A stretch of DNA of 64,000 nt from Janthinobacterium lividum (GCF_023509035.1 NZ_CP075583.1:6014001-6078000); one strand, 5' to 3'. Shown: positions 53,042 to 62,071, counted from the first letter of the stretch. Program-made: numbers and translations. The notes: generated from the letters alone by a model not told the origin.

Positions 53042-53073
53042 GCGTCTGCGCTGCGGGTAGGTGGCAGGTTCGT

Positions 53074-53106
53074 AGGTCGGGTTAGCGGAACGCGTAAGCC
53101 GACGTG
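53074..53106. repeat. REP-like hairpin
   Basis: GTCGGGTTA/TAAGCCGAC stem (one mismatch) with a GCGGAACGCG loop, in the context GTAGGTCGG...CCGACGTG. This type of short palindrome is dispersed in many proteobacterial genomes. Confidence 0.5.
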
Positions 53107-53129
53107 CATGGCCAATTTCCGCTTTCCCC

Positions 53130-53148
53130 CCTCAAGTTGAGGTATAAT
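53130..53148 (+). promoter_or_regulatory. promoter/operator of the AT-rich module
   Basis: The perfect odd palindrome CCTCAA-G-TTGAGG (53130-53142) directly abuts a consensus -10 TATAAT (53143-53148), about 25 bp before the TTG start at 53174. This is the placement expected for autorepression by the HTH protein encoded second in the module. No good -35 was found. Confidence 0.5.
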
Positions 53149-53173
53149 TTCCGGAAACCCACTAGGAGTTACC

Positions 53174-53875
53174 TTGGCTAAATCTAAATTCGAACTAGTT
53201 CATTCCGACTCTTCCGCTCCCCGCGCCAAGGCACTCACCGAACCACTACTTGTTGAGGCGCGATTGCAAGAGTTGTCAGCGGACCTCGTCCTTACTCTGC
53301 TCTACAATGCAGTTCTGAGCGGACTTGGCGCTCGCAATGACACTACCCCCGCCTCCGCCGTCACTGCAGCCGGTCTGCAACAATGGTTAAAGACAGTTGA
53401 GGAGCTACGCTTTCAACTGAGCGAAAAACAGTGGCACATTCACAACGAACAAAACTGCCCTTTTATTAGTTCACCTGATCGCTCGATTTCCATTGTAGTA
53501 ATGACAGGAAACAGTGAAACAGGTAAAAGAGGCTTTGAAGATCCGACTAACCAAGCAGAAAAAGGGGCTGTCGTTGAAAATTTTGTTCAATCTAATCAAC
53601 TGGACTTGTTTAACCAGGAATCATTCAGATTGGTAAAAACAAACCAAAAAGAAACTCAAGTTTGGGCTTTTCTATATCACTACGATAAAGCATTGAATGA
53701 AGTTCGATTTGAGCTTTCGTATCCAACAGGATTCGGTAAGAAAAAAATCACCAAATGGGGCGAACGGCTTATTCTTGGCAGCATCCCCAACAACCCCGCA
53801 GATTTCACAATCCGCAATGATTCGCCCAATACTCCGGCCACTGTGGAAGTAGAACCAAAATCAGGTACATTTTAA
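53174..53875 (+). CDS. unknown protein, first gene of AT-rich module
   Basis: A 233-residue soluble protein with a TTG start preceded by AGGAG (5-nt spacing). It has an N-terminal helical part (EARLQELSADLVLTLLYNAV) and a beta-rich C-terminal part (ALNEVRFELSYPTGFGKKKI). No recognised family. Composition and codon use are visibly more AT-rich than the flanking genes. Nine bases separate it from the HTH-peptidase gene, so they form an operon. A partner or target of the peptidase is a reasonable guess only. Confidence 0.7.
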   Translation: MAKSKFELVHSDSSAPRAKALTEPLLVEARLQELSADLVLTLLYNAVLSGLGARNDTTPASAVTAAGLQQWLKTVEELRFQLSEKQWHIHNEQNCPFISSPDRSISIVVMTGNSETGKRGFEDPTNQAEKGAVVENFVQSNQLDLFNQESFRLVKTNQKETQVWAFLYHYDKALNEVRFELSYPTGFGKKKITKWGERLILGSIPNNPADFTIRNDSPNTPATVEVEPKSGTF

Positions 53876-53884
53876 AAAATAATT

Positions 53885-54991
53885 ATGTCAGAAATAAACC
53901 CTTCGCAAATTACATTTGCCCGGGTTAGGAGACGCCTCACCAAGGCGCAATTAGCCAAGGATTTGAAAATTACCAGTCGCAGTATACAAAACTACGAAAC
54001 TGGAACATCAACTCCAGACCCGGAAATATTAGAGAAGATGGCAAAATTGCTGAATTTTCCTCAGCAGTTTTTTTTCATTGAAGAAATGATGCCCACCATC
54101 GCAGAGCACGCGGCAAGTTTTCGTTCGCTCTCGAAAATGACGGACTCGATGAAAAACTGTGCGTTAAACGCGGGAGCGATCGCTTTCAAAATAAACGAGT
54201 GGATGGAAGAACGATTTAACTTACCGCAAGCTGATTTACCGGATTTAAGAGATCTTACTCCAGAAGAAGCTGCTGCTACATTACGCCGTATGTGGGGTTT
54301 AGGAAGCGCCCCAATCCCCAATATGATTCATCTGTTGGAGTCCAAGGGCATTCGCGTCTTTTCATTGGCAGAAGAAGCACGGGAGGTGGATGCTTTTTGT
54401 ACTTGGTATGACTATAAGCCTTTCATCTTTCTAAATACGATGAAGTCAGCAGAACGCAGCCGTTTCGATGCGGCTCATGAGCTAGGTCATTTGGTACGCG
54501 ACGTTTACAGCATGCAGCACGGAGATTCGCATAGCTCCGAAATGGAAAAGCAAGCTGATGCATTTGCAGCAGCATTTCTTATGCCAAAGGAAAGTGTAAT
54601 TACCAATAGACCTCCGGCATTCACAGTTAATTATCTTATAAAAATTAAGCACTATTGGGGGGTGTCACTAGCAGCACTGGCATACCGCTACAACTCACTA
54701 AATCAAATTACAGAGTGGACATATCGAAATTTATGTGTCGAAATTGCAAGAAACGGTTACCGAACCAATGAACCTGAGCCAATGGAGCGGGAAAGCTCTC
54801 AATTACTAAGCAAAGTATTAGATTTTCTTCAAAGCCAAAAATTGGGCCGAGCTGAAATTGCCAAGCATCTTTACATTAGTGTAGATGAAATTAATGCACT
54901 GACATTTAAATTGACTCGACTATCGGTGGTTCCAGCAACAGTATCTTCTGAATTAATTTTAGGACAACGCCCCAATCTCCGACTGGTATGA
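53885..54991 (+). CDS. XRE-family HTH fused to ImmA/IrrE metallopeptidase
   Basis: A 368-residue regulator-protease. The N-terminal XRE HTH (about 8-62) has LAKDLKITSRSIQNYETGTSTP. The ImmA/IrrE zinc-peptidase domain (about 130-260) contains HELGH at 198-202 in RFDAAHELGHLV, with a downstream EMEKQADAFAAAFLMP whose Glu is the likely third ligand. A helical C-terminus (about 300-368) follows. Relatives cleave repressors after a stress signal, in mobile elements and defence-linked loci. AT-rich; second in the operon. Confidence 0.88.
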   Translation: MSEINPSQITFARVRRRLTKAQLAKDLKITSRSIQNYETGTSTPDPEILEKMAKLLNFPQQFFFIEEMMPTIAEHAASFRSLSKMTDSMKNCALNAGAIAFKINEWMEERFNLPQADLPDLRDLTPEEAAATLRRMWGLGSAPIPNMIHLLESKGIRVFSLAEEAREVDAFCTWYDYKPFIFLNTMKSAERSRFDAAHELGHLVRDVYSMQHGDSHSSEMEKQADAFAAAFLMPKESVITNRPPAFTVNYLIKIKHYWGVSLAALAYRYNSLNQITEWTYRNLCVEIARNGYRTNEPEPMERESSQLLSKVLDFLQSQKLGRAEIAKHLYISVDEINALTFKLTRLSVVPATVSSELILGQRPNLRLV

Positions 54992-55155
54992 GACATTCTA
55001 GTTATAGTATCTCGCTGTCGAGGGAGAGTTCTGGCGATTGCCAACACAAAGCCCCAAGCATAATGCCGATCAAAAAATTCAGTCGTGATAATTGGTTAGT
55101 TTTTTGACGAAAAAAAACTGCAAAATAGAAAATTAAATTTTCTTTCGGCAATATC

Positions 55156-56873
55156 ATGCCCATTGACAAAATAACTATATTTAAGATTAAATCAGCCGCC
55201 AGCAACTTTTCAGACTTCCTTCGTGAAAAGAATCCTAAGCAAGTGGCTTTGGCGGTGCCCATTGGTTCTCCCTACACAGTGGAAGTCGTTATGGCATTCA
55301 AAAGCCATGAGAGTGAACCAAAAACTCATGACCAAATCCCTTGGTTGGTTTTTTAAATGATGGCTTGCCTGCTGCCGAAAAGTTCGCATTCAAGTCAGAG
55401 AATAAGTTTCCATCCGGGATACTTGCAGTCAAAATCATCGAAAACGGCGACAGTGATTTTTATGCTATCGTCTTCGGTCTTGCAGGTGAGAGCCATATTC
55501 TTCCGGACCAAGTAGTACGTGACTTCGGTATCCGAGTGGCAATGAATATTTGTGATGAGGAAAAGCTAAAACGTGTTCAAAGTACACGCCATGCCGAAGT
55601 TTCCACTCAGTCGGAACGTCAAGTAAGCGCCGGCAGTTCTTTCTCAGTTTTCGACATTGACGATGAAAAGGAATTTCTTCAGGTTATAGCCGGGGCATCC
55701 GGTGCCGGATTCGATTTTATTCAGTCCTTTACCGGGAAAGAAAGCATCTCAATCAAAGCCAGCAAAGACAACTCCGTCAAATGGGATAATTTGATTGACC
55801 GCGTTCGTGCTTTAGCTGCTGCTTACAAGCTAAGGAAATTCGAAACCTCCTTCCCGGGCTACGCAAGGTTTCATTACGAAACTGATAAAGAAATTATCGA
55901 TGCCCTTGATGCGCAACTGTTTCAGTCCATATCAAAGCGAAATTTCAGCGCTGCGCACCTTGCTCCTCCAGAAGTAGTGGACTATGTAACCTGCGATTTC
56001 TCTTATGGACAAGAGGAATCTCGATTTGAGGATCTAACACTAAACGATTTAATCGAGTCAAGAAAAAGAAATTTCCGAGCAAAGGCCTCCATCGACAGTA
56101 TAAAGACTATGAGGGTGAAACTCTGGAATGTCGATACAAATCAGGTCATGCGCTCTTGGAGCGCATATCGCTGTCTGGTGGCAGAGGGAAGCTACAAAGG
56201 TGACGTTTTCATACTTAGTAATGGCCAATGGAAAAAAGTATCCAAAGCGCTGCAGGATGAAATCGATGCTTATATCCCAACAGTGACGACTGGCGGTTGT
56301 GCTTACCTGCCGCAAGACGTCAACATCTGGAACGCAAAGGAAAACAAGAATCAGGAACACATTTTCAATGCACAGGCTACATTTGGCAATAATGATCTCT
56401 TCCTGCTAGACAAAGGAAAAATAAAAATTGGTGGTAAGCGAATTTATGAAGTGTGCGATCTGCTTCACAAAAACTGCGAACTGATCCAAGTCAAACGATT
56501 CCAAAACAGCTCCAGCTCAGTCAGCCACCTATTTCTGCAAGGACGCTTCTATGGCCAAGCTTTTTTGACCGATGAGCAGACTCGCATAGGATTACGCACG
56601 GCCATTGAAAACTCCTTAGGGCTGCTGTTGGCACAACCCTTCCTCGATATTGTGCCGATTAAGCGGGGCTTTCATCCAAAGAACTACAGCGTCATTTTTT
56701 GCCTGCTCTCAGAGAACGATATCGAATTAAAAGACTTGCCATTCATGGCACGTTATGAACTGATGCATAGCCATCGATTCATACGCGACACTCTTGGAAT
56801 GAATTGCGCCGTTGTATTTCGCCGCATTAAAGTTGAAGAGAGAGTGAAGCCGGCGCTGGCAGCGAAACCCTAA
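55156..56873 (+). CDS. TIGR04141/DUF6119-like sporadically distributed protein, frameshifted
   Basis: Two overlapping frames make one ~571-residue protein. Residues 1-65 (begins MPIDKITIFKIKSAASNF, ending PWLVF then stop) and the remainder (FLNDGLPAAEKFAF...) join at a T6 run near 55348-55354; one extra T restores a single frame. The long part includes VDYVTCDFSYGQEESRFEDL (part: CDFSYGQEESRFEDLTL), GCAYLPQDVNIWN and FLDIVPIKRGFHP. This matches, from memory, the TIGR04141 family, which is patchy and often in accessory DNA; the function is unknown. Third gene of the AT-rich module, 164 bp after the peptidase gene. Confidence 0.75.
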
Positions 56874-56916
56874 AACACTAGGGGGCGCTAGGGTGCGGGG
56901 GTGCGAGGGTCAGTAA

Positions 56917-57025
56917 GGTGCGAGGATCAGGTCCAAGATTTGGACACGAACTGATGCATTGGGCGCCGTAAAGCTGGCTCAGTCGAAACCTAATTAGAAC
57001 CACGAACGCGCGCCGCAGGCGCGGG
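56917..57025. repeat. half copy of the palindromic element
   Basis: Same orientation as the left arm of 52397-52588: GATCAGGTCC, TTTGGACACGAACTGATGCAT, CTCAGTCGA and TTAGAACCACGAACGC align in order. The right arm is missing; a GC-rich stretch follows. It marks the distal edge of the AT-rich module. Confidence 0.65.
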
Positions 57026-57087
57026 GCCGCCGCGCAGCGGCAGCAGTTGGTCGATTCGGAGAGGGCCGGGCCGGCAGGCCTGACCCT

Positions 57088-57135
57088 TCGAATCCCCCGC
57101 GCAGGGCGCGCAGGCGCCCTGCTTCTCTCCGCGTA
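57088..57135 (+). repeat. inverted partial copy of the tRNA-Ser 3' end
   Basis: TTCGAATCCCCC (57088-57099) and TCTCTCCGC (57124-57132) reproduce, on the opposite strand, the T-arm and acceptor end of tRNA-Ser at 57183. They are interrupted by about 24 GC-rich bases and precede a symmetrical copy of the terminator flank. Not a functional tRNA. Possible trace of integration at the tRNA. Confidence 0.6.
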
Positions 57136-57181
57136 CAGACGAAAAAAAAGCTACCCGAGGGTAGCTTTTTCTTTTTCGTCT
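57136..57181 (-). terminator. tRNA-Ser terminator
   Basis: Near-perfect long palindrome CAGACGAAAAA...GCTACCC-GA-GGGTAGC...TTTTTCGTCTG directly after the tRNA 3' end, with T-runs on both strands. Confidence 0.75.
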
Positions 57182-57182
57182 G

Positions 57183-57273
57183 TGGCGGAGAGAGGGGGAT
57201 TCGAACCCCCGATAGAGTATTACCCTATACACGCTTTCCAGGCGTGCGCCTTCAGCCGCTCAGCCATCTCTCC
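57183..57273 (-). tRNA. tRNA-Ser (GGA anticodon)
   Basis: A 91-nt class II tRNA. Acceptor stem GGAGAGA/TCTCTCC with discriminator G and encoded CCA; D-arm GGCTGAGCGGCTGAAGGC-like; anticodon stem CACGC/GCGTG around loop CTGGAAA (anticodon GGA); long variable arm TATAGGGTAATACTCTA; T-arm GGGGGTTCGAATCCCCC. All elements pair. Confidence 0.92.
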
Positions 57274-57340
57274 TGAAGGCAATGCGTGCGTCTTGCTTGC
57301 TCACATTGTGTACTGCATATCGCTTGTCGCGAAGCCGCAG

Positions 57341-57369
57341 ATTATAGCAAAGATTCTACAGACTGCCAA
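57341..57369 (-). promoter_or_regulatory. tRNA-Ser promoter
   Basis: On the minus strand, -35 TTGGCA (57364-57369), 17-nt spacer, consensus -10 TATAAT (57341-57346), about 65 nt before the tRNA 5' end. Confidence 0.75.
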
Positions 57370-57395
57370 AGTTATTTACCCTGGGGTAAAAGTTT

Positions 57396-57457
57396 GGCCA
57401 GGCCCGCCGGAAGGATGCGCCCCAGTGGTGCGCACGGCCCTTCCGGAGGGACTGGCC
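57396..57457 (-). terminator. possible acsA terminator
   Basis: 19-nt arms GGCCAGTCCCTCCGGAAGG and CCTTCCGGCGGGCCTGGCC pair with two mismatches around a 24-nt loop just after the acsA stop, followed by AAACTTTT on the minus strand. Confidence 0.5.
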
Positions 57458-57463
57458 TGTCTA

Positions 57464-59471
57464 TTAAGACGTTTCCTTCAACTGATCCAGGATGGCCGGA
57501 TTTTCCAGGGTCGACACGTCTTGCGTGATCGTCTCGCCCTTGGCCAGCACGCGCAGCAGGCGGCGCATGATTTTGCCGGAGCGGGTTTTTGGCAGGTTGT
57601 CGCCGAAACGGATTTCCTTCGGTTTGGCGATCGGGCCGATTTCCTTGCCGACCCAGTTGCGCAGCTCCAGGGCCAGCTTCTTCGCTTCCTCGCCTGTCGG
57701 ACGCGCTTGCTTGAGCACCACGAAGGCGCAGATCGATTCGCCTGTCGTGTCGTCCGGACGGCCCACCACGGCCGCCTCGGCCACCAGCGGGTTGGCCACC
57801 AGGGCCGATTCGATTTCCATCGTGCCCATGCGGTGGCCCGACACGTTCAACACGTCATCGATGCGGCCCGTGATGGTGAAGTAGCCCGTTTCCTTGTTGC
57901 GGATGGCGCCGTCGCCTGCCAGGTACATCTTGCCACCCAGTTCTTCCGGGAAATAGCTGGACTTGAAACGCTCGGGATTGTTCCAGATCGTGCGGATCAT
58001 CGATGGCCATGGGCGCTTGACTACCAGGATGCCGCCCTGGCCGTTCGGCACGTCGTGGCCCGCTTCGTCGACGATGGCGGCCATGATGCCCGGCAATGGC
58101 AGGGTGCAGGAACCGGGGACCATCGGCGTGGCGCCCGGCAGCGGGGTGATCATATGGCCGCCCGTTTCCGTTTGCCAGAAGGTATCGACGATCGGGCATT
58201 TCTCGCCGCCGATGTGCTTGTAGTACCACATCCACGCTTCCGGATTGATCGGCTCGCCGACCGTGCCCAGCAAACGCAAGCTCGTCAGGTCGTAATTTGT
58301 CGGATGGACTTTCGGGTCCACGTCAGCTGCCTTGATCAGCGAACGGATGGCCGTAGGCGCCGTGTAGAAGATGCTGACGTTGTGTTTCTTGATGGTTTCC
58401 CAGAAACGGCCCGCGTTCGGGTAGGTCGGGATGCCTTCGAACACCACTTGCGTGGCGCCCACGGCCATCGGGCCATACGCGATGTAGCTGTGGCCCGTCA
58501 CCCAGCCGATGTCGGCCGTGCACCAGAACACATCGTCGGGCTTGATGTCGAAACTCCACTTCATCGTCAGCGCGGCCCACAGCAGGTAGCCGCCGCTCGA
58601 ATGCTGCACGCCCTTCGGCGTGCCGGTGGAACCCGACGTGTAGAGAATGAACAGTGGATGCTCGGCATCGACCCATTCCGGTTCGCACTGCGCGCTCTGG
58701 CCTTCGACCAGGTCGTGCAACCATGTATCGCGGCCGGCCACCATCGGCAGGTCGCTGCCCGTGCGTTTATACACGATGACGTTTTTTCACGGAGTCACAG
58801 CCGCCCAGCGCCAGCGCTTCGTCGACGATGGATTTCAATGGCAGCTTTTTGCCGCCGCGCAATTGCTCGTCACCCGTGATAACGGCCACGGCACCCGCGT
58901 CGATGATGCGTTCTTGCAGGGATTTTGCCGAGAAGCCGCCGAAGACGACGGAGTGGGTGGCGCCGATACGCGCGCAGGCTTGCATTGCGGCAACGCCTTC
59001 GACGGACATCGACATATAGATGATGACGCGGTCACCTTTGGCAATCCCTTTGGATTTCAGGCCGTTGGCGAACTTGCAGACTTTTTCGTGCAGCTCTTTA
59101 TACGTTGCCTTGGTAACGGTGCCATCGTCCGCTTCGAAGATGATGGCCGTCTTGTCGCCCAGGCCGTTTTCGATGTTGCGGTCCAGGCAGTTATACGACA
59201 CGTTCAGCTGGCCGTCTTCGAACCATTTGTAGAATGGGGCGTTGTCTTCGTTCAGGGTGCGGGTAAACGGCTTTTTCCAGCTCAGATTCTCGCGCGCCAG
59301 CTTGGCCCAGAAGCCTTCGTAGTCGCGTTCGGCGTCGGCCACCATGGCGCGATAGGCGTCCATGCCGGAAATCGTTGCCTGTGCGGCAAACGCTGCCGAC
59401 GGTTGAAATACGCGCGACTCTTCCGGTCCCTGCTGCTCAGTGCCCTGCCCTTGGTTCTCTATAGCGGCCAT
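57464..59471 (-). CDS. acsA: acetyl-CoA synthetase, single frameshift
   Basis: Acetate--CoA ligase, activating acetate in two steps via acetyl-AMP. Joining both frames gives about 668 residues, slightly longer than typical Acs. Adenylate-forming motifs: [14 protein letters not shown] (P-loop), [25 protein letters not shown], and near the end [13 protein letters not shown] with the catalytic, acetylatable Lys. The N-terminal part reads to GGCDSVKK and then loses frame at an A6 run (58782-58787, T6 on +); one A fewer restores [17 protein letters not shown]. Start ATG 59471 has GGAGAC upstream. Confidence 0.9.
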
Positions 59472-59764
59472 GCTAGTCTCCAGTGTAGTAATTGTTTGGT
59501 AACACAATATTCCTGCTGTCTTACTGACGCCTTACATGCAGCGTTTCCTCGATCCATTCTAACCATAATCGCCACTGGCGACGGGCGTCAAGCGTACGCC
59601 GCCCAGCATTCTGGCTGGAAAAACTGATAACAAGTCAGTTAGTTGACGTCGCTTTGTGTTTCATCAAGGCCAAGAATCCAAATCGAGGGCATGCGCAGTG
59701 ATCGGCAGCAAGTGTAAAATGTCGGGCATACCAAAAATTGGTATTTACCCCCAGGAAACTCCAG

Positions 59765-60385
59765 ATGATCGACCACTCACAAAAGCCCACACATAGCAAA
59801 CTGCATCCCCTGTCCGCCTTCATCTTCATGTCGCGCTGGCTGCAGCTGCCGCTGTACCTGGGCCTGATCCTCGCGCAATGCGTTTACGTATTTCACTTCT
59901 GGGTGGAACTGTCGGACCTGATCGGCGCCGTGTTCGGTAATGACGCGGCTCTGCAGCACGTCATCAGCGCCGTCACCGTGGCGGGCGTGCCGCCACCGGT
60001 CAAGCTCAATGAAGCCACTATCATGTTGGTGGTGCTTGGCCTGATCGATGTGGTCATGATCTCGAACCTGTTGATCATGGTCATCATCGGCGGCTACGAA
60101 ACGTTTGTGTCGCGCATGCACCTCGACGACCATCCGGACCAGCCGGAATGGCTGTCGCATGTGAATGCGTCCGTGCTGAAGACGAAACTGGCGATGGCCA
60201 TCATCGGCATTTCGTCCATCCACCTGCTGAAGACCTTCATCAACGCCACCGCGTATGCCAAGGAACCGAATGTGGTCATCGCGCAAACGGCGATACACAT
60301 GGTCTTCATCCTGTCGGCGATGGCGATTGCGTACACGGACCGCATCATGACGGTTACCCAGAACCAAGCCAGGGCGCCCCACTAA
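59765..60385 (+). CDS. YqhA/UPF0114 family inner membrane protein
   Basis: A 206-residue integral membrane protein with about four helices (LYLGLILAQCVYVFHFW, TIMLVVLGLIDVVMISNLLIMVIIGG, LAMAIIGISSIHLLKTF, MVFILSAMAIAYTD). Matches the TIGR00645/YqhA family; cytoplasmic loops contain YETFVSRMHLDDHPDQPEW. Function unknown. ATG 59765 is chosen for its fit to the family N-terminus. Divergent from acsA and upstream of the fumarase gene, possibly co-transcribed (77-bp gap). Confidence 0.87.
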   Translation: MIDHSQKPTHSKLHPLSAFIFMSRWLQLPLYLGLILAQCVYVFHFWVELSDLIGAVFGNDAALQHVISAVTVAGVPPPVKLNEATIMLVVLGLIDVVMISNLLIMVIIGGYETFVSRMHLDDHPDQPEWLSHVNASVLKTKLAMAIIGISSIHLLKTFINATAYAKEPNVVIAQTAIHMVFILSAMAIAYTDRIMTVTQNQARAPH

Positions 60386-60462
60386 GTTCTGGCGCTCCTA
60401 TACTGATTAGCAACAGCAAACAGCATCAAAGTCTTACCCTTCTTATCCACCGCGAGAACACC

Positions 60463-62004
60463 ATGACTGTCATAAAGCAAGAAGACCTGATCGAATCCGT
60501 CGCCGCAGCGTTGCAGTACATTAGCTACTACCACCCTGCTGATTACATCGAGCACCTGGCGCGCGCCTACGCGGCCGAACAAAGCCCGGCGGCAAAAGAT
60601 GCGATCGCGCAAATCCTGACCAACTCGCGCATGTGCGCGGAAGGCAAGCGTCCTATCTGCCAGGACACGGGTATCGTCAACGTCTTCCTGAAAATCGGCA
60701 TGGGCGTGCGCTTCGAAGGCTTCTCCGGCACCGTTACCGACGCCGTCAACGAAGGCGTGCGCCGCGCGTACAACTTCGACGACAACAAGCTGCGCGCCTC
60801 CATCGTGGCCGACCCGCATTTCGACCGCAAGAACACCAAGGACAACACGCCAGCCGTCGTGCACATGGAACTGGTCGAAGGCAATACCGTCGACGTGAAA
60901 GTCGCTGCCAAGGGCGGCGGTTCGGAAAACAAATCCAAAATGATCATGATGAACCCATCCGATTCGCTGGTGGACTGGGTCATGAAAACCGTGCCAACCA
61001 TGGGCGCCGGCTGGTGCCCGCCAGGCATGCTGGGCATCGGCATCGGCGGCACGGCCGAAAAGGCCATGCTGATGGCAAAAGAGGTGTTGATGGAAGACAT
61101 CGACATGTTTGAGCTGAAACAACGCGGCCCACAGAACAAGCTGGAAGAACTGCGTATCGAGCTGTGCGACAAGATCAACTCGCTGGGCATCGGCGCGCAA
61201 GGCCTGGGCGGCTTGACGACCGTGCTCGACGTCAAAATCATGATGCACCCGACGCACGCCGCGTCGAAGCCAGTCGCCATGATCCCGAACTGCGCCGCCA
61301 CGCGCCACGGCCACTTCGTGCTCGACGGCTCGGGCCCTGCCTACATGACGCCGCCATCGCTGTCATCGTGGCCGGAAGTGCACTGGACGCCGGACACGGA
61401 AAAATCCAAGCGCGTCGACCTGAATACTCTGACGAAAGAAGAAGTCGCTTCGTGGACGCCGGGCCAGACCTTGCTGTTGAACGGCAAGATGCTGACGGGC
61501 CGCGACGCCGCGCACAAGCGCATCCAGGACATGCTGGCCCGTGGCGAAGAGTTGCCAGTCGACTTCAAGAACCGCGTGATCTACTACGTCGGTCCGGTCG
61601 ACCCGGTGCGCGACGAAGCCGTCGGCCCGGCCGGTCCGACCACCGCCACGCGCATGGACAAGTTCACCGACATGATGCTGGAAAAAACAGGCTTGATCGC
61701 CATGATCGGCAAGGCCGAGCGCGGTCCCGTCGCCATCGAATCGATCCAGAAGCACCAGTCGGCCTACCTGATGGCCGTGGGCGGCGCCGCCTACCTGGTG
61801 TCGAAAGCCATCAAGCACGCCAAGGTGCTGGGCTTTGCCGACATGGGCATGGAAGCGATCTACGAATTCGACGTCGTCGACATGCCGGTGACGGTGGCCG
61901 TGGATGCGAAAGGCACCTCGGTGCACAACACGGGCCCGAAAGAGTGGCAGGCGAAGATCGAGCAACTCAATAGCGTCAGCAAGATTCCCGTGACGGTTGC
62001 TTAA
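60463..62004 (+). CDS. fumarate hydratase, class I
   Basis: A 513-residue iron-sulfur fumarase catalysing fumarate to malate in the TCA cycle. The [4Fe-4S] cluster ligand is in CQDTG (Cys66), with further conserved Cys in GAGWCPPGMLG and IPNCAATRHGHF. Both the TtdA-like N-terminal and TtdB-like C-terminal regions (GRDAAHKRI, VGPAGPTTATRMD) are fused, as in FumA/FumB. Start ATG 60463 fits the family N-terminus MTVIKQEDLIES. With aceA and acsA nearby it supports acetate metabolism. Confidence 0.95.
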   Translation: MTVIKQEDLIESVAAALQYISYYHPADYIEHLARAYAAEQSPAAKDAIAQILTNSRMCAEGKRPICQDTGIVNVFLKIGMGVRFEGFSGTVTDAVNEGVRRAYNFDDNKLRASIVADPHFDRKNTKDNTPAVVHMELVEGNTVDVKVAAKGGGSENKSKMIMMNPSDSLVDWVMKTVPTMGAGWCPPGMLGIGIGGTAEKAMLMAKEVLMEDIDMFELKQRGPQNKLEELRIELCDKINSLGIGAQGLGGLTTVLDVKIMMHPTHAASKPVAMIPNCAATRHGHFVLDGSGPAYMTPPSLSSWPEVHWTPDTEKSKRVDLNTLTKEEVASWTPGQTLLLNGKMLTGRDAAHKRIQDMLARGEELPVDFKNRVIYYVGPVDPVRDEAVGPAGPTTATRMDKFTDMMLEKTGLIAMIGKAERGPVAIESIQKHQSAYLMAVGGAAYLVSKAIKHAKVLGFADMGMEAIYEFDVVDMPVTVAVDAKGTSVHNTGPKEWQAKIEQLNSVSKIPVTVA

Positions 62005-62020
62005 ACAAGCACTGCCATGT

Positions 62021-62054
62021 ACGCCGCGCGGCAACATCCGCGCGGCGTTTTTTT
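62021..62054 (+). terminator. terminator of the fumarase gene
   Basis: 10-bp stem ACGCCGCGCG/CGCGCGGCGT with an 8-nt loop and T7. Confidence 0.85.
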
Positions 62055-62071
62055 ATCATCAACGGTTCCCT

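Noticed and set aside
55002..55262. 86-codon minus-strand frame between the peptidase and DUF6119-like genes
   Set aside because: It overlaps the start of the DUF6119-like gene on the other strand, has no ribosome binding site and no recognisable features.
56990..57232. Small proteins overlapping the tRNA-Ser region
   Set aside because: They are translations of the tRNA and its inverted copy (RGFESPSL-type peptides), a common annotation artefact.
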